Of a stretch of 64,000 bases of DNA, positions 8,200-16,513 are shown in pieces. Each line of letters opens with the position of its first letter. Position 1 is the first letter of the stretch. This DNA is from Candidatus Baltobacteraceae bacterium (GTDB lineage: Bacteria > Vulcanimicrobiota > Vulcanimicrobiia > Vulcanimicrobiales > Vulcanimicrobiaceae). The notes below the pieces were generated by a model. The model was given only the letters and a program-made list of their open reading frames with translations, did no database searches and was not told the DNA's origin. Made by a program: the position numbers and the translations under genes. The stretch covers positions 310,001-374,000 of the forward strand of contig DASXGW010000001.1 in NCBI GenBank assembly GCA_036488875.1, read 5' to 3'.

Positions 8200-9084
8200 T
8201 CATTCCTCGCGGAAGGGAGGCTCCTTTTGGACAATATTGCTATAATTTCGAGGGTTTACGCTACGACGGAATGTCTGAGGTGGGACACCAGCCTCTTTCG
8301 AGAACCATCGCGTGAAGTAAAACCGGTCCCGGATTCCCACGCGTTGCGCAATCTCTGCAATTGATAATCTGCTTTTTGCCAATAGTCGCTTGGTTTGTTC
8401 GAGACGAATCCGGCTTAAGTAACGTTGCGGCGTAATGCCCATCGCGCCGCTAAATTGTCGTATACAACCGAACGGCGACATTCCGACCGAGCTCGCGATG
8501 TCTCTAAGAGCGATTCTCTCAAAAGCATGCCGTTCGATAAAGCGTTTCATTCGCTGCACGCGAAGGCGTCCACGCTGCGAACGGTCGCCAATGGAGGCTC
8601 GCGACACGTGCTCGAAAGCTTCGAATACGAAAGAGTCGAAGGCGTCGTCGTCCTCGAGCGACCCCGCCCGCTCCAGGTCTGGGAGTCGAAGTCCCCTCGG
8701 TATCTGCTGGTCAAAGAGAGGCTCGTCCGATTCGTCGATCGCTCCCGGCCTTAAATATAAGATATGGGTGGTTTCGGCCCCGCTTGCCTCGTGGCGGCAT
8801 CCGAAATGCTGACCGGGCCACCCGGCAATGACCGTGCCGTCTTCGACCGGTATGCGACCTCGCGCACCGTGAAATTCCCAACGGCCGACTAGGGTTTGAG
8901 CCACCGTTGGTGTCTCAAAGATCTTGTCATCCACGTGCCTCGCCATTGGGAGTTTTGGAACGTACGTGTAGAGCGCGCACAAACTCGACCAGCGAAGTGG
9001 CACATGCGTGCCGCACCCTCGGTCCATTGACCTTTGCTCTTGGGAGTGAAGGTCGTCGATCACGAACCGGAAAACCGTTCCCAC
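8200..9084 (-). CDS. AraC-family transcriptional regulator
   Basis: 294 residues. The C-terminal 100 residues carry two helix-turn-helix motifs of AraC type: IALRDIASSVGMSPFGCIRQFSGAMGI, and IAEIAQRVGIRDRFYFTRWF with the usual FSKEAGVPPQTFR end. The N-terminal 190 residues look like a cupin-type sensing domain (GWPGQHFGCRHEASGAETTHILYLRPG). The chosen start overlaps the lipocalin gene by 25 bases; ATG at 9027 (residue 20) is an alternative that avoids it. The last 15 codons are strikingly AT-rich, perhaps doubling as promoter for the DoxX gene downstream. Confidence 0.88.
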   Translation of the reverse strand: MGTVFRFVIDDLHSQEQRSMDRGCGTHVPLRWSSLCALYTYVPKLPMARHVDDKIFETPTVAQTLVGRWEFHGARGRIPVEDGTVIAGWPGQHFGCRHEASGAETTHILYLRPGAIDESDEPLFDQQIPRGLRLPDLERAGSLEDDDAFDSFVFEAFEHVSRASIGDRSQRGRLRVQRMKRFIERHAFERIALRDIASSVGMSPFGCIRQFSGAMGITPQRYLSRIRLEQTKRLLAKSRLSIAEIAQRVGIRDRFYFTRWFSKEAGVPPQTFRRSVNPRNYSNIVQKEPPFREE

Positions 9085-9491
9085 ACTAGTGTGACGCGCC
9101 CTAAAGACGATTCGGCGGTCAACGACAGCGCGCTTCCGTCGAACGCAAACCGTCTCGACTGATCGGTGCCGATGAGATTGGGGAACCAGCTGCCTTCGAC
9201 ATGATGCGTTACGGTCTCGGCAACCTCGTCAACGCTGAACGTGCCGAAATAGCAGAAGTAGCCAAGCCACGCGGACGCCTTCTCTTCATCGGATGCCAAT
9301 CGCCAATCGTCACTGACGAAAGTCGATTGATTCGGGCGCATGAGCTGCACTGAGACCGCGCCGGACTCTCCATACATCAGCAGCCCAACTGGTTCCGAGC
9401 TCAGGGGAGATTCTACGGCGCCGTTTGTGTCGTACCACTCCGACGCCCTTAGGCGCCAGCTCCCAATTAAATTATCTCGCAGCGTCGACAT
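9060..9491 (-). CDS. Lipocalin-like domain protein
   Basis: A 143-residue protein with the lipocalin-like fold seen in many soil bacteria. Family blocks are LIGSWRLRASEW, PVGLLMYGESGAVSVQLMRPNQ, LGYFCYFGTFSVDE, VTHHVEGSWFPNLIGTDQSRRF and a final LVWERF. It probably binds a small hydrophobic ligand; no enzyme activity is known. No signal peptide, so cytoplasmic. It begins 13 bases behind pepA and overlaps the AraC regulator gene, so pepA, lipocalin, AraC and DoxX may form one transcript. Confidence 0.83.
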   Translation of the reverse strand: MSTLRDNLIGSWRLRASEWYDTNGAVESPLSSEPVGLLMYGESGAVSVQLMRPNQSTFVSDDWRLASDEEKASAWLGYFCYFGTFSVDEVAETVTHHVEGSWFPNLIGTDQSRRFAFDGSALSLTAESSLGRVTLVWERFSGS

Positions 9492-9504
9492 GCCGGCGTG
9501 CTTT

Positions 9505-11040
9505 TTACGCCGGCGCGGTCACTGCCTTTGCGCCGTTGCTGTGGACGCCGGCGATCGGCGTTCCCGCGAGCGTTTCCGTCAGAGAAACGAGCGCGCGCAC
9601 CGGCATCCCGGTGGGACCCTTTGCCTGCCATGCCGTTTCCGTGTCGACGTACGCGGTGCCGGCGACGTCGAGGTGCAGCCACGGCGTGTCCTCGACGAAC
9701 GCTCTCAAGAACGCTGCCGCGGTCAAGGTTCCCGCCGCGCGGCCGCCGGTGTTCTTGAGATCGGCGATGTCGCTCTTCATTTGATTGGAATATTCTTCGT
9801 AGTAAGGCATCTGCCAATAACGCTCGCCGGTCGATTTCGCGGCGCCGAGAAACTGATTGGCAAAGTCTTCGTCATTGGCGACGAGCGCCGCAGCGGCGTG
9901 TCCGAGCGCGATAACGCACGCGCCGGTCAACGTTGCGGTATCGACCAGTTTGGTGACGCCGGCTTTGCGTGCGTAGCACAGCCCGTCGGCGAGGATAAGA
10001 CGGCCTTCGGCATCGGTGTTGATCACTTCGATTGTTTTGCCGTTCATGGCTTTAACGATGTCGCCGGGCTTGGTGGCTTTGCCGCCCGGCATGTTTTCGG
10101 TGGCCGGAACGATGCCGATGACGTTCACTTTCGGCTTGAGCTTAGCGATCGCGCTCATCGCGGCGATCACCGCCGCGCCGCCCGACATGTCGTACTTCAT
10201 CTCTTCCATGCGATCGGCAGGCTTGATCGAGATGCCGCCCGTGTCGAACGTGATGCCCTTGCCGACCAACCCCAACAACTCTTTGCTGGAGGGATCGCCG
10301 TTGTAGCGTATGACGATGAACTTCGGCGGCTGAATGCTGCCCGCAGCAACGGAGAGGAACGACCCCATGCCTTCTTTGCGCGCGCGCGCTTCATCGAGCA
10401 CGTCGATGTCGAGGCCGTTGTTCTTGGCCATCTTCGTGGCTTCGTCGGCGAGGTGCGTCGGCGTCATGTCGTTGGCCGGCGTGATCGCCAAACGGCGCGC
10501 GAAGTTCACCGCTTCGCCCAGAATCGTTCCGCGCGCGAGTCCGCGCTCCAGCGCGGCGAGATCGAATCCCGACGCGACTATCGACAGGGTATCGACGACC
10601 ACTTTCTTTTCGGGTTTCTCCTGATAGAGCGACGTCTCGAACGTCGCCGCGATCGCGCCTTCGGCGACGAACGATGCCGCGGCCGTCTCCAGTCCGCGAG
10701 CTTGCGGCGGCAACAGGATCGCGATATCGGCGATGTTCCGGCGCCCGAGATAACGGATTGCTGCACCGGCGTACCGCGCGAGCAGCATCGGCTCGAACTT
10801 CGCCCGTTCGCCCAAACCCACCGCGAGGACGCGACGGAACGCGTGATCCTTCGCGTGCACCATCATGCACTCGCCGATCTTGCCTTTAAACTCGCCCGAT
10901 GCGAGCGCTTCGGCGATCGTGCCGCCGAGGGCGTCATCGACGTCCTTGGAGACTTCTTCGGCGCCGTCGGTGAAGATGGGCAGGACGAGTGCTCCGGTGC
11001 GAACGCCGAGCGGGGCGTCGCTGGTGAGACGAACTTGCAT
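9505..11040 (-). CDS. pepA: Leucyl aminopeptidase
   Basis: An M17 family cytosolic aminopeptidase that removes N-terminal residues, using two metal ions. 511 residues from the ATG at 11040; the frame is open 150 bases further but the family begins at MQVRL, and GAAAGG lies 8 bases upstream as Shine-Dalgarno. The catalytic domain shows GKGITFDTGGISIKPADRMEEMKYDM (metal-binding Asp and Lys) and the family signature NTDAEGRL with metal-binding Asp and Glu. The N-terminal 160 residues form the usual macro-like domain. It diverges from purM with 82 bases between. Confidence 0.96.
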   Translation of the reverse strand: MQVRLTSDAPLGVRTGALVLPIFTDGAEEVSKDVDDALGGTIAEALASGEFKGKIGECMMVHAKDHAFRRVLAVGLGERAKFEPMLLARYAGAAIRYLGRRNIADIAILLPPQARGLETAAASFVAEGAIAATFETSLYQEKPEKKVVVDTLSIVASGFDLAALERGLARGTILGEAVNFARRLAITPANDMTPTHLADEATKMAKNNGLDIDVLDEARARKEGMGSFLSVAAGSIQPPKFIVIRYNGDPSSKELLGLVGKGITFDTGGISIKPADRMEEMKYDMSGGAAVIAAMSAIAKLKPKVNVIGIVPATENMPGGKATKPGDIVKAMNGKTIEVINTDAEGRLILADGLCYARKAGVTKLVDTATLTGACVIALGHAAAALVANDEDFANQFLGAAKSTGERYWQMPYYEEYSNQMKSDIADLKNTGGRAAGTLTAAAFLRAFVEDTPWLHLDVAGTAYVDTETAWQAKGPTGMPVRALVSLTETLAGTPIAGVHSNGAKAVTAPA

Positions 11041-11122
11041 GGTGAGCCTTTCGGGCGGTGAACTACTGACCGGTGATTTTTCTTCGAGTGAAGCGCCGTG
11101 CCCGCCTGGCGGGGTCCTCGTC

Positions 11123-12169
11123 GTGAGCAGCGACCAAAGTCGCTCTCGCGACGCGTACGCGGCAGCCGGCGTCGATATTGCCGCCGGCAATGAGGCGGTG
11201 GCTCGTTACAAGCAGGTTCTCGGGCAGTGGCGACACCCCGATCAGCTCGACGCCATCGGCGGCTTCGGCGGCCTATTTCGCATGCCCGGCGACGATCGCC
11301 GCGCGCTGGCGGCCTCAACCGACGGCGTCGGCACCAAGATCCTGATTGCAGCCGCGCTCAAGCGATACGGCAGCGTCGGCGCGGATTTGGTGAACCACTG
11401 CGTCAACGACATTCTCGTCGTCAATGCAACGCCGCTGTTCTTTCTCGATTACTTTGCGACGGGGCGGTTGGAGCCCGAGGTCGCGGCCGAAGTCGTGAGC
11501 GGCTGTGCCGCGGCATGCCGCGCGCACAACTGCGCGCTGCTCGGCGGCGAAACTGCCGAGATGCCCGGTTTGTATTCACCGGGCGATTTCGATCTCGCGG
11601 GAACGATCGTCGGGGTCGTCGACGTCGCGAATGTGCCCAAGCCCGAAGAAGTCGTGGCAGGCGACGCGATTCTCGGTTTGCCCGCCGTCGGACTGCACAC
11701 CAACGGCTATTCGCTCGCGCGCAACTTGATCTCGAGCGACGAATGGGCGGTTCCGTTCGCAGATGGGATGACGTACGGCGACGCGTTGCTCGCGCCGCAT
11801 CCGTCGTACTACGACGCCGTGCGCGCGATCCAAAAGGTTGCGCGCGTGAAGACGATGGCACACATCACCGGCGGCGGTTTGCTCGAGAACGTGAACCGCA
11901 CGCTGCCGGAAAACGTCAAAGCCGTCTTCGAGGCGGCGCGCTGGGACGTTCCGCCGATTCAACGCGAGCTGGTGCGACGCGGCGATTTGACGCACGAGGA
12001 ACGCTATCGCACGCTCAACATGGGCATCGGATACACGCTCGTGGTGTCGATGGGCGATGCCGGTCGCGCGCTGACGGAAGTTCCCGGCGTGAAGGTGGTG
12101 GGCTGGATCGAAGCGCGCAACGACGGCGATCCGCCGGTCGTGATTCATCCCGCACGGACGGATTCGTGA
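11123..12169 (+). CDS. purM: Phosphoribosylformylglycinamidine cyclo-ligase
   Basis: AIR synthetase: closes the imidazole ring of the purine precursor using ATP. With the GTG at 11123 it has 348 residues, the usual family length. A longer in-frame extension runs antisense into pepA and is ignored. Blocks seen: STDGVGTKILIA, DLVNHCVNDILVVNATPLFFLDYF, LLGGETAEMPGLY, AVGLHTNGYSLAR and HITGGGLLENVNRTLP. It heads an operon whose next gene overlaps by 4 bases. No purF, purL or purH follows here, so purine genes are dispersed. Confidence 0.96.
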   Translation: MSSDQSRSRDAYAAAGVDIAAGNEAVARYKQVLGQWRHPDQLDAIGGFGGLFRMPGDDRRALAASTDGVGTKILIAAALKRYGSVGADLVNHCVNDILVVNATPLFFLDYFATGRLEPEVAAEVVSGCAAACRAHNCALLGGETAEMPGLYSPGDFDLAGTIVGVVDVANVPKPEEVVAGDAILGLPAVGLHTNGYSLARNLISSDEWAVPFADGMTYGDALLAPHPSYYDAVRAIQKVARVKTMAHITGGGLLENVNRTLPENVKAVFEAARWDVPPIQRELVRRGDLTHEERYRTLNMGIGYTLVVSMGDAGRALTEVPGVKVVGWIEARNDGDPPVVIHPARTDS

Positions 12170-12564
12170 GCGCCGAAGTCATCGCGCGCATCGGTGCCAT
12201 TCTCGACACTACCGAAATGCGGGAGTTGCGCGCGCGGCATGCCGCCGAGGCGGTGCGCGCGGCGCGCGGCTACCGGTGGGTCGGCATCCACGAGATCGAC
12301 GACAACGAGATGGAGCTGATCGGGCACACCGGCGTCCAAGCACCGGTTGAGGTGCGCGGTTCGGTCGACGACGGTCCCAACGGTAAAGCGATTGCGTTGC
12401 GCGAGACAGTCGTGTCGGGCGATACGGCGATCGTTCCGATCTTAGGCGCGGAGACCGGCATCGTCATCGGCACGCTCGACGTCGAAAGCGACGACGCGTT
12501 CGGCGACGAGGACAAACGGTTCTTGGAAACGTGCGCGCAAGCGCTGATGCCGCTTTTCGAATAG
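12166..12564 (+). CDS. Stand-alone GAF domain protein
   Basis: 132 residues consisting of a single GAF fold: an N-terminal helix, YRWVGIHEIDDNEMELIGHTG, the middle SVDDGPNGKAIALRETVVSGD, and the end IVPILGAETGIVIGTLDVESDDAFGDEDKRFLETCAQAL. GAF domains bind nucleotides or small metabolites. It resembles free-methionine sulfoxide reductases in layout but lacks their cysteine set, so it is likely a sensor. GTG start overlaps the purM stop by 4 bases (GTGA), so it is translated with purM. Its stop overlaps the GTG of the next gene by one base (TAGTG). Confidence 0.8.
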   Translation: MSAEVIARIGAILDTTEMRELRARHAAEAVRAARGYRWVGIHEIDDNEMELIGHTGVQAPVEVRGSVDDGPNGKAIALRETVVSGDTAIVPILGAETGIVIGTLDVESDDAFGDEDKRFLETCAQALMPLFE

Positions 12565-13703
12565 TGCGCGAACTGTTCAATCTCGTTGTAGATTTGGGGC
12601 GCCTCCCCTTCGACTTCGCCTGTCCTGAGCGTAGCGAGCTACGCGAGCGAAGTCGAAGGGCTCAGGATGACAGTGTTGCAATTGACGAGCGAACGTTAGC
12701 CTGGATCGACGACGAGTTCGGGGGGACGTGGAGCTCGGAAGCACATGCCGGGAGCACTGTCGTCGCGCGCGACGATGCGGGTACGCCGAGCGGCTTCGCG
12801 ACCTACGATGCGAAAGGCATGCGGTTTCGGTGGCTGCGCGGGTTGGCGCTGGAACCGGGCGTCGGCGTCTTTGGGCCGATCGGCGTCGCGCGCGATCGGC
12901 GCCGGAACGGTATCGGGACCGAACTGCTCTTCGCCGCGCTTAACGGGCTGCGTGGGCGGGGATACTCACGAGCGTTGATTGCGGCGGTAGGAGAAGAGAA
13001 GATCATCGACTGGTATCGTCATGCTGCCGGTGCCGAGATCGCCGAGCGCTACGACGTTGCAGCGCTCGTGCCGCGACGTCCGCGCGTCACCGTGATGGTG
13101 TCGGGCAGCGGAACCAATCTCCAATCGGTGCTCGATCGTTCGCGCAGCGGCGAGCTGCCGATCGACGTCGTTGCGGTCGTTTCGAATAACGCCGGCGCCT
13201 TCGCACTCGAACGTGCAAAGAAGGCCGGCGTACCGTCGCGACGCGTCGTTACCTGGAAACGAAAGGAAGAGGCGCGCGAAGCGTACGATCTGCGGCTGCT
13301 CGAGGAGGTGCGCGCCGACGAGCCGGATCTCGTGCTGATGCTCGGGTGGATGCATCTGTTATCGGAACCATTCGTGCGGGCATTCCCGTCGTTGTTGAAC
13401 GTGCATCCGGCGTTCTTGCCGCTCGAACCGGCGCGCGACGACGTCGTGATGCCCGACGGTACGAAAATGCCGGCGTATCGTGGGCCCGACGCCGTCGGCG
13501 ACGCGCTGCGCGACAAACAGCTTTGGACTGGCGCGACCGTACACACGGTGACTGCCGACACCGACCGCGGACCGGTCGTCGCGCGTAAGCCGTTACCCGT
13601 TACCGCGGGTGAAACGCGGGATCAACTGATGCAGCGCCTGCATCCGCTCGAGCACGACCTGGTCGCGACGGCGATTCGGCGCTGGCTCTACGAGCAACCG
13701 TGA
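12564..13703 (+). CDS. purN: GNAT acetyltransferase-PurN fusion
   Basis: A 379-residue two-domain protein. Residues about 40-170 form an N-acetyltransferase: FATYDAKGMRFRWLRG, GPIGVARDRRRNGIGTELL (acetyl-CoA loop) and a WYRHAAG end. Residues about 172-379 are glycinamide ribonucleotide formyltransferase: VMVSGSGTNLQSVL, catalytic Asn and His in LNVHPAFLP, and Asp in TADTDRGPVV. PurN has a family variant insertion between HPAFLP and YRGPDA. Residues 12-37 are encoded by a palindromic repeat (12599-12672) and carry no domain. The GTG start is the only one that fits the operon; the first 12 residues have no clear homology. Confidence 0.88.
   Translation: MRELFNLVVDLGRLPFDFACPERSELRERSRRAQDDSVAIDERTLAWIDDEFGGTWSSEAHAGSTVVARDDAGTPSGFATYDAKGMRFRWLRGLALEPGVGVFGPIGVARDRRRNGIGTELLFAALNGLRGRGYSRALIAAVGEEKIIDWYRHAAGAEIAERYDVAALVPRRPRVTVMVSGSGTNLQSVLDRSRSGELPIDVVAVVSNNAGAFALERAKKAGVPSRRVVTWKRKEEAREAYDLRLLEEVRADEPDLVLMLGWMHLLSEPFVRAFPSLLNVHPAFLPLEPARDDVVMPDGTKMPAYRGPDAVGDALRDKQLWTGATVHTVTADTDRGPVVARKPLPVTAGETRDQLMQRLHPLEHDLVATAIRRWLYEQP
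12599..12672. repeat. Palindromic repeat, copy A, inside a gene
   Basis: A 74-bp element with a 14-bp perfect inverted repeat: CCCTTCGACTTCGC at 12606-12619 against GCGAAGTCGAAGGG at 12647-12660. An inner arm CCTGAGC (12624-12630) also matches GCTCAGG (12660-12666). It starts GCGCCTCCCC and ends GGATGACA, as in copies B and C. It is read in frame in the GNAT-PurN gene and encodes FACPERSELRERSRRAQDD. Confidence 0.8.
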
Positions 13704-14827
13704 CGACCGTTGTCATCGCTCCCGATAAGTTCAAAGGCGCGCTGACCGCGATGCAGGCGGCGCAGGCGATCGAGCGCGGCGTCAAGCGCGCGTCGGCGGA
13801 TATTGAGTGTAAGCTTTGTCCTATGGCCGACGGCGGCGAAGGCACCGTCGAAACGTTTCTCGACCGCGGCGCGAAGCGCATGACCGCGCGCGTGCGCGGA
13901 CCGCTCGGCAAGCCGGTCCAAGCCGCCTTCGCGATCGACGATCGTACCGCGATCGTCGAGATGTCGAGCGCATCGGGCTTGGGATTGCTCGATACATCGC
14001 AGTACGATCCGACGAAGACGGACACGTTCGGCACGGGCGGTTTGATTACGGCGGCGTTGAGCGCCGGCGCGCGACGCATTATCGTGGGCTTGGGCGGCAG
14101 CGCGACCAACGACGCCGGAACCGGGATGCTCCGCGCGCTGGGCGTGCGGTTTCTCGACAAAAACGGCGACGAACTGCGCGAGGGCATCCTCACGTACGAG
14201 CGTTTGGCTTCCATCGATATCGAAGGCCTCGACGATCGCGTGCGCGACGTGCAGATCGATGCTGCGGTCGACGTCGACAATCCGTTGTGCGGTTCTGATG
14301 GTGCGTCGTACACGTTTGCGAAGCAGAAAGGCGCGACACCCGAACAGATCGAGCGCCTCGATGCGGTGCTGGAACACATCGCCGACGTCGCGGCGCGCGC
14401 GCTAGGTCACGACGAACGCAACACGCCAGGCGCCGGTGCGGCGGGCGGTTTGGGATTCGCGCTCGTTGCGTTTCTGGATGCAAAGCTCGAGCGCGGGGTC
14501 AAGTTGATTGCCGACGAGGTGGGTCTGCCGGAGATGATGCGCGGCGCGTCGTTGTGCATGACCGGTGAAGGCAAGGTCGACATGCAGACGTTGCATGGAA
14601 AGACCGTTGCCGGCGTCGCGGAGATCGCGCGCGACTGCGAGGTGCCCGTGATTGCGTTTGGCGGCAAGGTCGAAGACGACGCAAAGGCCGCGCTTTCGGA
14701 GCGCGGGATTGAGGCCGTGCAGACGGCGCCACCGGAAATGCCGGCCGAGCAAGCGATGGGGAAAGCCGGGGAATGTTTGGAAGAGGCCGCGGCAAGCGCC
14801 GCGAATGCCTTCTTCCATGGCCGCTGA
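13700..14827 (+). CDS. Glycerate kinase
   Basis: A glycerate 2-kinase of the GlxK/GarK family (375 residues) that phosphorylates D-glycerate with ATP, feeding it into lower glycolysis. Diagnostic blocks: VVIAPDKFKGALTAMQAAQAI at the start, MADGGEGTVETF, VEMSSASGLGLL, DTFGTGGLITAAL, VGLGGSATNDAGTGML and PGAGAAGGLGFAL. GTG start overlaps the purN stop by 4 bases. Its C-terminus overlaps the following sensor gene by 11 bases. Why it sits in a purine operon is unclear; a link through glycine, serine and one-carbon metabolism is possible (inference). Confidence 0.93.
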   Translation: MTTVVIAPDKFKGALTAMQAAQAIERGVKRASADIECKLCPMADGGEGTVETFLDRGAKRMTARVRGPLGKPVQAAFAIDDRTAIVEMSSASGLGLLDTSQYDPTKTDTFGTGGLITAALSAGARRIIVGLGGSATNDAGTGMLRALGVRFLDKNGDELREGILTYERLASIDIEGLDDRVRDVQIDAAVDVDNPLCGSDGASYTFAKQKGATPEQIERLDAVLEHIADVAARALGHDERNTPGAGAAGGLGFALVAFLDAKLERGVKLIADEVGLPEMMRGASLCMTGEGKVDMQTLHGKTVAGVAEIARDCEVPVIAFGGKVEDDAKAALSERGIEAVQTAPPEMPAEQAMGKAGECLEEAAASAANAFFHGR

Positions 14828-16511
14828 CGGGGCGTTCGCACCCCGGCGTTTTATATTACCGGCATTCAGCCTGGTATGGCTCGTGCTGTTGTGGATCAGC
14901 CTCTTTCACGGTCCCGTGTACGAACCGTCTAAGATCGAGTGGAACGGCTGGGGGACCGCGGCGGTCATCGTTGCGCCCGATCCCGACTTAGCGAGCCAAG
15001 GCGTCAAACCCGGCACGGAAATCGACGTCGCGCACATGTCGATCGCCCAAAGAACGCGTCTGGAGTTCGGGGTACCCGCGGGGACTTTGCTGTCGATACC
15101 GATCGAAGAAGCCGCCGGGACGCGAGTCGTTTGGGCTCGAGCGCACGAGCTGTGGACGAATGCGAAATCGACCTCGCCACTCGAAATCTGGACCGAGTGC
15201 GTTACTTTGACGTTCTCGTTGGTCCTGGCCGGATATCTAGGTTATCGAAGGCCGGGCGTGATGGTTCTTGCGCTCATACTGTTCATCGCCGGCGGCGGGA
15301 TCGATTGGGCGGAGATCGCACAAGCTTTGACGGCAATGCCGGATTGGGTTCTCGAGCCGGTCGACGTTTTGATGAATGCGCTTTGCGGCGTCTTTCCCGC
15401 GCTCGCGCTGGCCTCATTTGCGATTCGATTGCCGGGCGGCGAGACGTCGCCGGAGAAACGCAAAATCATTCCTTTCATCGACGGCATCGTCGTGCTAGGT
15501 CTCGTACTGGCGCCGTTCGTCCTCTCCGATGCAGCCGTAAGAACCTATCTAGCCTTTTCCGCCGTCATCGTAATCGTCGCATCCATTTTGTCGCTCCGGT
15601 ATGCCCGGGCCGCCGATCGCGCGCGAGTCGCGATCGTATTCGCGGCGGTCATGATCGGTGGCGTCGCCTATGCGTTGGCGGTGATCGGGTTGACGTTCGC
15701 CGGAGCAACGGCTTTCTTATTCTCGTTGGGGAACCTCTCGGTCGTCATCGTCCCGGTTGCACTCGCCTACGCGATTCTGCGGCATCGCGTGTTCGACGTC
15801 GTCTTCGTTTTGAATCGCACGATCGTCTACGTTCTGACGTCGGCGTTCTTGATCGTGCTGTTGGCGGCGCTCGAGTTCGGCGCGGAACGCTACATCGATA
15901 CGATGACGCGAGCCGAGGGCATCGCGCTTCAGTTCCTCATCGCGCTGGCGGTTACCGTCAGCGCGGGGTTCGCGCATCGCCGCATCGATCAGGCCGTCGA
16001 TCGCGTGCTCTTCCGTACGCGGCATCAGCAAGAGGAGGCGCTGCGCAAGTTTGCGACCACGGCGCAGTTCTATACGGCCGAAGAGCCGTTGATTCGCGAC
16101 ACGGTCGATGCGTTGACGCGGTTTGGGCGCGTTGAAGGCGCGGCAGTGTACTTGGCGACGATGAGCGACATGCGGTGCGCGGCGTCGGCATTTCGCGATG
16201 CGACCGCGGCGGTCGACGAAAACGATCCGGCCTACGTTGCGCTGCGCGCGCACCGTGACGAGCTCGACACGCACGACGTGCAGACGGCGTTTCCCGGCGA
16301 GCGCTTATATCCGATGGTATTGGCGGGGCGACTGGCCGGCACGCTTGCGACGGGCCGCCGCGAGAACGGTGAGGCCATGCCACCCGACATCGACGATGCG
16401 ATTCGCCGCGTTGCGTCGGCTGTTGCCATTGCGTTGGCAGCGATCGAAAGCGATCGTGTTCGTGAAGAGAACGCAACTCTGCGACAGCGCCTGGGCGTTC
16501 AGGTGGTGTAG
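14817..16511 (+). CDS. PDZ/multi-TM/GAF-like sensor protein, paralogue 1
   Basis: 564 residues. Order: one N-terminal TM helix (residues 10-25), a PDZ-like external domain (about 30-115, with ASQGVKPGTEI), about eight TM helices (120-385), a helical linker (RRIDQAVDRVLFRTRHQQEEALRKFA) and a C-terminal GAF-like domain (about 420-560). The segment LAYAILRHRVFDVVFVLNRTIVYVLTSA is the hallmark of sensor modules that usually precede a histidine kinase, but no HisKA or HATPase domain follows. It probably senses a signal and acts through another protein. I choose ATG 14817; ATG 14805 is also in frame. Only 2 bases separate it from its paralogue. Confidence 0.75.
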   Translation: MAADGAFAPRRFILPAFSLVWLVLLWISLFHGPVYEPSKIEWNGWGTAAVIVAPDPDLASQGVKPGTEIDVAHMSIAQRTRLEFGVPAGTLLSIPIEEAAGTRVVWARAHELWTNAKSTSPLEIWTECVTLTFSLVLAGYLGYRRPGVMVLALILFIAGGGIDWAEIAQALTAMPDWVLEPVDVLMNALCGVFPALALASFAIRLPGGETSPEKRKIIPFIDGIVVLGLVLAPFVLSDAAVRTYLAFSAVIVIVASILSLRYARAADRARVAIVFAAVMIGGVAYALAVIGLTFAGATAFLFSLGNLSVVIVPVALAYAILRHRVFDVVFVLNRTIVYVLTSAFLIVLLAALEFGAERYIDTMTRAEGIALQFLIALAVTVSAGFAHRRIDQAVDRVLFRTRHQQEEALRKFATTAQFYTAEEPLIRDTVDALTRFGRVEGAAVYLATMSDMRCAASAFRDATAAVDENDPAYVALRAHRDELDTHDVQTAFPGERLYPMVLAGRLAGTLATGRRENGEAMPPDIDDAIRRVASAVAIALAAIESDRVREENATLRQRLGVQVV

Positions 16512-16513
16512 AA

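Noticed and set aside
9340-11061. A 573-residue plus-strand frame opposite pepA
   Set aside because: Antisense shadow of pepA: composition is Arg/His/Asp/Gly rich and no domain is visible, while pepA is complete.
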